From a virus, in the IMG/VR virus record IMGVR_UViG_3300047440_000577, positions 1 through 23,330 of that record: DNA of 23,330 nucleotides; one strand, written 5' to 3'. Position 1 is the stretch's first letter, and every line of letters starts with the position of its first letter. Below the pieces are notes generated by a model. That model was not told the DNA's origin. It did no database searches and saw only the letters and a program-made list of their open reading frames with translations. The translations under genes were made by a program, and so were the position numbers. Below, piece after piece: positions 14,925 to 21,159 of this stretch.

Positions 14925-15634
14925 ACGAGCTCGAGCTCACCGACACGCTCATCAGCACCGTCGCCGGCGGCTCTCCGGCCGTCCAAGCATTGACGCTCGC
15001 GTATGCGAAGCAGCACATCCGAGCGCTCGGGACTGCTGACGATGCGCTGACGGCCGTGCGCATCGATGCCGCGGCGTCCTACTTTGAAGAACAAACCGGC
15101 CGGCAGCTCCTGACCGCCACGCGTGAGGTCTGGCTGGATGCCTTCCCATTTGTCGGCGCGAGTGGCTCAGCGGCCCGGATCGAACTGCCGCGTCCGCCCC
15201 TGCAATCGGTCGTCAGCGTCAAGTACATCGACAGCAACGGCGCCCTGCAGACGTTCGGCGGGTCGCCGGCCGTCTATCGCGCCTCAATTCCTGTGGGTGA
15301 CTACGCGCGCCGCGGCTGGGTCGAGCCGGTTTCTGGCCAGGTCTGGCCCATCGCGCGGTGCGAAACCGGTGCCGTGCGGATTCGTTATACCTGCGGTTAC
15401 GGCAGCACGCCCGCAGCGATGCCGTCTCTGGTGCGCGGGATCCTCTGTTTTCTGATCGGGCATTTCGACACTTTTCCGTCCGGTGTCTATGAACCGACCT
15501 CGCGTGCGGTGCCGATCGAGCTGCCGCTCGGCGTGAAAGAGATGTTGGCGGGCTTCAAATATTCGGCGCTGCCGTCGCAAGTCCTTCGAACGTACAGCCG
15601 ATGGCCGACGGCGCAGGTGTGGCCGTGGGTGTAA
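14921..15634 (+). CDS. Head-tail connector protein, HK97 gp6-like
   Basis: This 237-residue protein matches the connector ring that docks under the portal: AKQHIRALGTADDALTAVRI (29-48), a helix AASYFEEQTGRQLLTATREVW (51-71), LPRPPLQSVVSVKYIDSNG, a VRIRYTCGYG segment and a final helical part. It is somewhat longer than many gp6 proteins because of the C-terminal extension ending WPTAQVWPWV. The GTG start overlaps the GT2 stop (GTGA). This gene resumes the normal HK97-like order of connector, closure, gp10 and terminator after the second island. Confidence 0.88.
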   Translation: MNELELTDTLISTVAGGSPAVQALTLAYAKQHIRALGTADDALTAVRIDAAASYFEEQTGRQLLTATREVWLDAFPFVGASGSAARIELPRPPLQSVVSVKYIDSNGALQTFGGSPAVYRASIPVGDYARRGWVEPVSGQVWPIARCETGAVRIRYTCGYGSTPAAMPSLVRGILCFLIGHFDTFPSGVYEPTSRAVPIELPLGVKEMLAGFKYSALPSQVLRTYSRWPTAQVWPWV

Positions 15635-15987
15635 ACATCTCGATCGGCACGTTGCGGCAAGTCGTGACGTTGTCCAATCCCGGCCCGCCGGTCTCTGATG
15701 GTGATGGCGGATTCACACAAACCTATACGCCGCTCGATCCGGCAACCTGGCGTTGCGCCCTCGAGAAAGCGAGCGTGCGGAACGCCGAACGGCATTTCGC
15801 GGCGACGATCACTGCGCATGCGACGTACGTCATGACCGGTCGATTTCATGCCGGCATCACCACGCAGACGCGAATGGTCTGGACCGATCGATCGGGCGCC
15901 GTCCACACCGGCAATGTGCTGGACGTCTCCGATACCGAAGGGGCGGGGGTGCAAACCATTGCGCTCGTCGCGGAGGTCGTCGCGTAA
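15601..15987 (+). CDS. Head closure protein / head-tail adaptor
   Basis: This 128-residue protein shows the Phage_H_T_join pattern: IGTLRQVVTLSNPG, D-G-D-G-G-F, a WRCALEKAS strand, FHAGITTQTRMVW and a final GVQTIALVAEVV. This small beta-barrel closes the connector channel. The ATG at 15601 overlaps the connector gene by 34 bases. GTG at 15619 or 15625 would give a shorter N-terminus and less overlap; the conserved part starts at ISIGTLRQ, so the true start is uncertain by a few residues. Confidence 0.85.
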   Translation: MADGAGVAVGVNISIGTLRQVVTLSNPGPPVSDGDGGFTQTYTPLDPATWRCALEKASVRNAERHFAATITAHATYVMTGRFHAGITTQTRMVWTDRSGAVHTGNVLDVSDTEGAGVQTIALVAEVVA

Positions 15988-16421
15988 TGTCCGTCACGCT
16001 TCACTGGGATGGGTTGGCGGAGTTCAAGGTCGATCTGGAGCAGTTGCCAGAGTCGCTGGCCGTTGATGCCGACGCGATTGTCGATGCGGCCGCGAATGGA
16101 GCTGTCTCAGATATCAAGAAAGGCTATCCGCGGCGATCGGGGAGTCTGCAGGACCACGTCTTCGTCTCGCGTCTGGACAAAGGCAAATTCACGAGTGCGC
16201 GGCTCGTGAAGAATACGGCGCCGCTCGCCTTTATTTTCGAGAGAGGAACACGGGCTCGCCATTATTTTACGAAGCAGAAGGGCGTTTTGCATGCCACTGG
16301 CATGATGCCACCTGGGAATGTCTTCATCCCAGCTGTGATCAAGCGGCGCCGTGCGATGAACGTCCAGCTCAAAGCGTTGCTCGAGCGGCATGGGCTGGTT
16401 GTTCTTGGTGAAGCGGCATGA
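15987..16421 (+). CDS. HK97 gp10-like neck/tail protein
   Basis: This 144-residue protein has an N-terminal SVTLHWDGLAEFKVDLEQL, a basic helical segment with DIKKGYPRRSGSLQDHV (the P-x-R-x-G-x-L-x-x-x-[VI] signature of HK97-gp10_like proteins), LAFIFERGTRARHYF (the E-x-G-T-x-x-R-x segment) and a C-terminal FIPAVIKRRRAMNVQLKALLE. Members act at the head-tail interface or during tail completion. The ATG at 15987 overlaps the preceding TAA as TAATG, and its stop overlaps the next gene in ATGA. Confidence 0.88.
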   Translation: MSVTLHWDGLAEFKVDLEQLPESLAVDADAIVDAAANGAVSDIKKGYPRRSGSLQDHVFVSRLDKGKFTSARLVKNTAPLAFIFERGTRARHYFTKQKGVLHATGMMPPGNVFIPAVIKRRRAMNVQLKALLERHGLVVLGEAA

Positions 16422-16864
16422 GCCACGACTCGTCTGACATCGACGCGGCCATCGTGGCGAAGCTCGGAGCCGACGCGACGTTGTTGTCCTTGTGCCCTAA
16501 TGGCGTCTATGTCGACGAGGCGCCGCCCAATATGACGCGGTTCGTGATTGTGAGATTGATCGATGAAACCGATCAGTCCGTTTTTGGTAGGCGTGCCTTC
16601 GAAGATGCATTGTTCGGGGTAGAAGCGTGGATGCTGTCAACGGCTGGCGGCAATATCAAAGCGGCCGCGGCCAGGATAGATGCGCTTCTCGATGATCAGC
16701 CGCTCACGATCGGATCACCACCAGCACAAGTAGCTGGCTATACCCAGATGGCAATGTTTCGTGAATCGCGCACGCGGGGTACCGACATCGATGAAGTTGA
16801 CCCGTCGATTCGTTGGTTTATCCGCGGCGGGAATTATCGCGTCGTGATGGATGTGAATCCCTAG
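16418..16864 (+). CDS. Tail terminator / tail completion protein (DUF3168-like)
   Basis: This 148-residue protein has an N-terminal DIDAAIVAKLGADATLLSL, a loop CPNGVYVDEAPPN, FVIVRLI, then FGVEAWML with AARIDALLDD, and the C-terminal strands typical of tail terminator proteins that cap the tail tube. Position and length fit that role, directly after gp10-like and before the major tail protein. It ends 39 bases before the next gene, the first real gap in the connector group. The assignment rests on fold-level pattern and context. Confidence 0.75.
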   Translation: MSHDSSDIDAAIVAKLGADATLLSLCPNGVYVDEAPPNMTRFVIVRLIDETDQSVFGRRAFEDALFGVEAWMLSTAGGNIKAAAARIDALLDDQPLTIGSPPAQVAGYTQMAMFRESRTRGTDIDEVDPSIRWFIRGGNYRVVMDVNP

Positions 16865-16903
16865 GGGTTGGTCGGACACGAACAGCAGTAAAGGAGAACG
16901 CAG

Positions 16904-17311
16904 ATGGCACGCCTTCATGGAAAGACCGGACAGATTCTGATCGACACGACACCGGCGAGCCCGGTGACGCCTGTGGCTCTGGCCGACACGAATGCCTACA
17001 CGCTGGACATGTCGACCGACAAAGTCGATGTCACCTGCTTCGGGGACACGAACAAACAGAAGGTCGTCGGCCTCCCGGACTTCACCGGGACGATTGGCGG
17101 CTTCTGGAACAAGCTGTCCAGTCCGACGTTCTTCGCCGTCGTGCTGGCACAGGCCACCTGCTGGCTCCGTCTGCTGCCGAGCAGCGCCGAGCCGACCTTC
17201 ATGTTCGAAGGGCTGGCCTACGTCGACGGGTCGATCAACTGCAGTTCGACGGGCGCCGTCTCCTTCAGCGGCAAGTTCGACGCGGCCGGTAACTGGGTGA
17301 TGCGTCCGTAG
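16904..17311 (+). CDS. Major tail protein
   Basis: This 135-residue protein should be the tail tube subunit. It shows the usual pattern: GQILIDTTPASPV near the start, a LDMSTDKVDVTCFGDTNKQ strand-loop, then GLPDFTGTIGGFWN, and closing strands with a VSFSGKF segment like those of tube proteins. AAGGAG at 16891-16896, 7 bases before the ATG, is among the best ribosome binding sites in the window, fitting a highly expressed protein. It lies between the terminator and chaperone genes as expected. Confidence 0.88.
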   Translation: MARLHGKTGQILIDTTPASPVTPVALADTNAYTLDMSTDKVDVTCFGDTNKQKVVGLPDFTGTIGGFWNKLSSPTFFAVVLAQATCWLRLLPSSAEPTFMFEGLAYVDGSINCSSTGAVSFSGKFDAAGNWVMRP

Positions 17312-17313
17312 GT

Positions 17314-17664
17314 ATGGCTCTGGCTATTACCGGTGTGAAGGGCCTGATCAAATGGTCCTATTACACCGCGGCGCAGATTGAAGGGTACGCAATCTATCGC
17401 GACAAGGACGGGCACTGGACCATGACGGCCACGCTCGTCTTGTCGGATGCCTTCAAGATGAAGCAACGGCCGTTGATGTTCGTCGCGCCCTATCTGAAAG
17501 AAACGTGTGCGTCGTGTTCGAAGGTGCTTCAGGCCTGCGTCTGTCGCGAGCCACAACCGGTGCGAGAACCAGGGGAATGGCGCTGGCCGATTGAATCGCT
17601 TGAGATGGGCCCCGTCACTGGTCAGACGAAGATGCAGGCGGTCCTGGGGCAGCAGTTGCAATAG
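17314..17664 (+). CDS. Protein with Cys cluster between tail tube and chaperone genes
   Basis: This 116-residue protein is not recognised. Its first half (GVKGLIKWSYYTAAQIEGYAI, then GHWTMTATLVL) looks beta-rich. Residues 65-77 contain C65-x2-C68-x6-C75-x-C77, which could bind a metal or form disulfides. The C-terminal part has EWRWPIESLEMGPVTGQ. It starts 2 bases after the major tail protein stop and therefore should be translated with it. A tail accessory, tube decoration or assembly role is possible; position is the only evidence. Confidence 0.7.
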   Translation: MALAITGVKGLIKWSYYTAAQIEGYAIYRDKDGHWTMTATLVLSDAFKMKQRPLMFVAPYLKETCASCSKVLQACVCREPQPVREPGEWRWPIESLEMGPVTGQTKMQAVLGQQLQ

Positions 17665-17708
17665 TTCGACGGAAACGAGTCCAACGGGTTTCGACAGGAG
17701 TTTGAGTC

Positions 17709-18083
17709 ATGGGAAACGATGATTGTTTTGTCCAGCCAGAGATCGTCCGTCTGCCGCTCTCGGACGGGCGCTATATCGACATCAAAAAAGAACTGACAGC
17801 GTACGAGCAGCGACATTCCTTCGCCGGTCTGGTGAAGGAGATGCGCGCCGGCGAAAAGGTGATGCTCGATCCTGAAAAAGTCGGGTTTACCAAAGTGATG
17901 GCCTATCTACTCGGCTGGTCCTTCACCCAGCACGGACAGCCCGTCGAAGTGAACGAAGGCGCGGTGAACACGCTGCAACCCAAACTTTACAAAGAAATCG
18001 TCGACGCCATCAATGCGCACGAAGAGCAGATCGACGCGGAGCGGGAGGCGCGAAAAAACGAGACGGCTGGGACGCTGGCATAA
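17709..18083 (+). CDS. Tail assembly chaperone (lambda gpG-like)
   Basis: This 124-residue protein has a short beta N-terminus (VRLPLSDGRYIDIKKEL), then helical regions with FAGLVKEMRAGEKVMLDPEKV and a conserved-looking AYLLGWSF segment. It ends in a charged stretch, HEEQIDAEREARKNETAG. Size, position just before the tape measure and a frameshift site near its end identify it as the G-type chaperone that binds the tape measure during tail assembly. AGGAG at 17696-17700 precedes the ATG by 8 bases. A longer product arises if the ribosome slips at 18053-18059. Confidence 0.85.
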   Translation: MGNDDCFVQPEIVRLPLSDGRYIDIKKELTAYEQRHSFAGLVKEMRAGEKVMLDPEKVGFTKVMAYLLGWSFTQHGQPVEVNEGAVNTLQPKLYKEIVDAINAHEEQIDAEREARKNETAGTLA

Positions 18084-18211
18084 GAAGCGATCTCAGCATC
18101 GCCAAATTGATGCACTGGCGCGTGGAGTGGGTCCGCGCCTTAAGTCGTGACGATTATGAGGTGTTGCTCCAGATGATTACCGAGGAACAGCGGGCGCGCG
18201 AGCAGGACTAA
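17709..18211 (+). CDS. Tail assembly chaperone frameshift product (gpGT-like)
   Basis: A -1 slip at A AAA AAC (18053-18059) joins the chaperone to a downstream frame with no stop until TAA at 18209-18211. The join reads 17709-18059 then 18059-18211 and gives a 167-residue product. The extension includes LSIAKLMHWRVEWVRALSR and ends EEQRAREQD, a helical tail of the size seen in T-type extensions. In lambda the fusion recruits tail subunits to the tape measure. The downstream frame has no good independent start (one ATG at 18110 would give 33 residues), which favours frameshifting. Confidence 0.8.
18053..18059 (+). promoter_or_regulatory. -1 programmed frameshift site (A AAA AAC)
   Basis: In the chaperone frame the codons read CGA AAA AAC GAG, so A AAA AAC is an exact X XXY YYZ heptamer in the correct phase for a -1 shift. 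The zero-frame stop is at 18081-18083 and the -1 frame stays open to 18209. I see no strong hairpin at the usual short distance downstream; a weak GCGAT/ATCGC stem lies at 18087-18102. Confidence 0.8.
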
Positions 18212-18214
18212 CCA

Positions 18215-20311
18215 GTGGCCATAACCGGAAAATTTCAGGCCGATTTCAGCTCCTTTAACGCTGAAGTCACGAAGGCCGAGACGCAGCTCAAGAGCTTTGA
18301 AGTCCAAGCACAGGGCGCGGCCGCCTCAGCCGATCGCATTGGTGCGAGTTCATCGGTCGCGACGACCGGTGTCGCGGAACTGTCGGCAGCGACGACTGCA
18401 CTCACGACCAGCCAGAATCTCGCGACCCTCTCGACTGAGCAGCTCGACGCGATGATCGCCGGAGAAGTCGTCGCCATGGGCACGGCGGCGGCTGCTACGG
18501 AAACGGCCGCGGTCTCAGCTGGCGCCTATGGAAGCGTGCTGTTTACCATGGCAGAAGCCGAAGTCGTCGCGACCGAAGCTGCGGTCGGATTTGAAGCCTC
18601 ACTGGCCGCGGCTGCGGGTACTGTGACGGCGTTCGTGGCCTCGATTGCGCCATGGTTAGTGGCTATTGGGGTCGCCGTGGCCTTGATTAAGAAATATGTG
18701 GAGGCCCAACAGGAAGCCGACAAGGCTGATGCCGATCGCTTGAATAAAGGCGAACTCATGGCCCGCGCTACTGAGGAAGCCGGCCATGCCGTGACGACGC
18801 TCGCGGAAGCGGAGAAGATCCTCGAAGCCGCACAGCGGCATCGGTTATTACTCCAGCCGGAAGTCGCGGCGCAAGCCTATATCGACAAACTGACGGAGCA
18901 GGGCAAAAAGACAATTGAACTGGCTTCTGAAGAAGACGCGCGAGAAAAGGGTCTGGCTAATCTCGGGATCGTCATCGGCGAGACGGTCAACGTTGAAAAG
19001 TTGATGACCGAGGCGCGGAAGGCCGATGCCGACGCCACCAGAAAACATGCCGCTGAACTCAAGAAACTAGCGGATGAACAGGAGCGGTTTCGCAATAGCG
19101 CCAAGAATCTGACGACGGATGCGGTAGGGGCCGCGAAAGGATTGGGCATCTACGGCGCGTTAATCCCTGACCTCTCGGCCAATACGGCACAGTTTGCGGA
19201 CCAGACCATTCTGCTCGGATCAGCCGTCGATGCGACGAAGAAGGACGTTGAGGCCCTTGAGCGATCGGGACGGTTTCTCTCGGCTGCGCTCGTGGACGTG
19301 CGTAACAATTTGATTCTCTTGCCGAATGTCTCACCGCAAGCTGCCGCCGCGCTCAAGCAAATTAATGACGAAGCGATTAGGGGCCATAGCATTCTGACGG
19401 GGTTCGCCGATGGCCTGAACTCCATCTGGAAAGGTCTGAGTGGCGGCAATGGACTCGGTGGCGTCTTGGAAAACCTTGGCAAAGGCATCATCAATCAATT
19501 CGGGTCCATTCTCACGGGGGGTATTACCTCGCTGATCAATACCGGGATTGGCCTGCTCGAGAAGGGCATCAAGAAGCTCTTTTCGATTGGTGGTCCCTCG
19601 CAAAAAGAACTGTCAGGGCGAGAACTCGAAGCCACCTTCGAAGGGCAATTCAAGGATTTCTCAACCTTCGTCAATAGCATTGGTGAGGCCTATCGCAAGA
19701 TTGGGAAGACATCCGAGCAGGCCCAATCCGATGTGAAGTCTCTGCTTGATGCGGAGAAACAAGGGCCGGAAGCGGTGCAGGCATGGATCGATAAACTCCA
19801 GGCGGCTCTCGATGCGGCGGCGAAACTCGGGGAGCATGCGGCCGATGCCACTGGCGATTCCCAGACCGTCGCCGCCTCGGACACGGCAGATGCCTGGAAA
19901 CAATATACCGATGAGTGGACTGGTTACGTGCATGCCGAAGGCGATGCCGCTGCGACGAGCGTGAAAGATAGTTTCGATTTTGCCATCAATATCCCCGTGC
20001 ATTTCAATGTCGATTCGCTGCCGGTCGTGCCGATGGCCTCGGGCGGGTCTGGCGTCGTGACGAAACCGACGCTCTTTCTGGCAGGCGAAGCAGGGCCCGA
20101 ATCATTTTCATTTGCTCGAGCCGGTAATACCGTCGCGACTGGCGGTGATGCCCTCATCGCAGAGATTCGATCCTTACGCGCGGCGTTGATGCTGCGCCCG
20201 ACGATTGTCTCGGTCAGTGGACGAGAAATCGTGCGAGCGACCCATACGGTATATGACGGCAATGTTGATAGTGCGCGCACGGAGCTGCGCGAGCTCGCAG
20301 GGACGGCCTGA
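18215..20311 (+). CDS. Tape measure protein
   Basis: This 698-residue protein sets tail length and is probably ejected with the DNA. It is rich in alanine and helical heptads, with a hydrophobic segment at about 132-158 (VTAFVASIAPWLVAIGVAVAL), long charged coiled-coil-like stretches (about 180-300), a glycine-rich amphipathic region (about 410-460) and a C-terminal VTKPTLFLAGEAGPESFSF motif common in tape measures. At about 1.5 angstrom per residue it predicts a tail near 105 nm. The GTG start at 18215 has AGGA at 18204-18207, 7 bases upstream. The stop overlaps the next start (TGATG). Confidence 0.92.
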   Translation: MAITGKFQADFSSFNAEVTKAETQLKSFEVQAQGAAASADRIGASSSVATTGVAELSAATTALTTSQNLATLSTEQLDAMIAGEVVAMGTAAAATETAAVSAGAYGSVLFTMAEAEVVATEAAVGFEASLAAAAGTVTAFVASIAPWLVAIGVAVALIKKYVEAQQEADKADADRLNKGELMARATEEAGHAVTTLAEAEKILEAAQRHRLLLQPEVAAQAYIDKLTEQGKKTIELASEEDAREKGLANLGIVIGETVNVEKLMTEARKADADATRKHAAELKKLADEQERFRNSAKNLTTDAVGAAKGLGIYGALIPDLSANTAQFADQTILLGSAVDATKKDVEALERSGRFLSAALVDVRNNLILLPNVSPQAAAALKQINDEAIRGHSILTGFADGLNSIWKGLSGGNGLGGVLENLGKGIINQFGSILTGGITSLINTGIGLLEKGIKKLFSIGGPSQKELSGRELEATFEGQFKDFSTFVNSIGEAYRKIGKTSEQAQSDVKSLLDAEKQGPEAVQAWIDKLQAALDAAAKLGEHAADATGDSQTVAASDTADAWKQYTDEWTGYVHAEGDAAATSVKDSFDFAINIPVHFNVDSLPVVPMASGGSGVVTKPTLFLAGEAGPESFSFARAGNTVATGGDALIAEIRSLRAALMLRPTIVSVSGREIVRATHTVYDGNVDSARTELRELAGTA

Positions 20312-21159
20312 TGGCGGCTGCGATCTATCAACGGCCGAGTGATCATGTCCTGAAGAACGCCACGATCACGATCAACACGGGCGTCGATCCCGGCGATGCG
20401 ACCTACGGGCCGACCGCCTTAGTCGATGACAATCCCGCAAAGGTCGCGAAAATCAACTCGACGACGGCGGCATGGGTCGCGGATTTCGGTTCCGCGCAAC
20501 GCATCGATCTGGTGGCGCTCATCCATCACAATTTCGATGCGGGCGCGAACGTCAAAATTCAGGCGAACACGATCAACGGGAACTGGTCTGGGAGCCCTGG
20601 TCCAGCCTTTGAAGCCGCGATCACGATCCCGACCTGGTATGGCCGGACGGCGAATCCATGGCCGGTGAATCCGTGGCTCGATCTGACCACCTGTACGCCG
20701 ACGAAGGGCACCTACAACACAACGGGCTGGCGATATTGGCGGCTGGTGATCACGAGCAATTCGCAGAACATCCAGCTTGGTCAGTGGGTGATGGGTCCGG
20801 CGATTCGTCGGTTCGATCGCAATTACAAATGGCACCAGGTGCGTGAGGTCACCAGTCCAATCATTCGCTCGCGTACGGGCTTTGGGGTGCAGACGAAATA
20901 TGCGCGAGGGACGCATCTCGTCTCGTTCAAACTCACCGAACAACCCACCACCACCTTTGCCGGTGAACTGAGGACCACCTGGATTGAGAGCGGCGGCGCG
21001 GCGACGCCCTGGCTGTTCATCCCCGATCCGACGCTGAACGAAGCCTATTTTTCGACCTGGGGCGATGACATCCAAAGCCTCAGTTATGACCTCCAGAATG
21101 TATGGAGTCATCAGATCCAGATCGACGAGGTCGCGCGCGGATTGAGGCCTGGCACGTAA
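20311..21159 (+). CDS. Putative distal tail protein (Dit-like)
   Basis: This 282-residue protein directly follows the tape measure. The N-terminal 160 residues look like a discoidin/galactose-binding beta-sandwich: WVADFGSAQRIDLVALIHHN (with F-D-A-G-A-N after it), VKIQANTINGNW and GWRYWRLVITSNSQNIQLGQ. The C-terminal half (VSFKLTEQPTTTFAGEL, then WLFIPDP) resembles the closing domain of distal tail proteins. It would form the ring that joins the tube to the tip and may also bind host sugars. Assignment is by position plus fold-level resemblance. The stop is followed directly by the next ATG. Confidence 0.7.
   Translation: MAAAIYQRPSDHVLKNATITINTGVDPGDATYGPTALVDDNPAKVAKINSTTAAWVADFGSAQRIDLVALIHHNFDAGANVKIQANTINGNWSGSPGPAFEAAITIPTWYGRTANPWPVNPWLDLTTCTPTKGTYNTTGWRYWRLVITSNSQNIQLGQWVMGPAIRRFDRNYKWHQVREVTSPIIRSRTGFGVQTKYARGTHLVSFKLTEQPTTTFAGELRTTWIESGGAATPWLFIPDPTLNEAYFSTWGDDIQSLSYDLQNVWSHQIQIDEVARGLRPGT

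Noticed and set aside
16813-17292. 159-residue plus-strand frame overlapping the major tail protein
   Set aside because: The major tail protein frame has an excellent ribosome binding site and a family match; the overlapping frame starts inside the terminator gene and has shadow-like composition.
18110-18211. Independent 33-residue gene instead of a frameshift extension
   Set aside because: There is no good ribosome binding site before the ATG, while the slippery heptamer and uninterrupted -1 frame explain the reading frame better.
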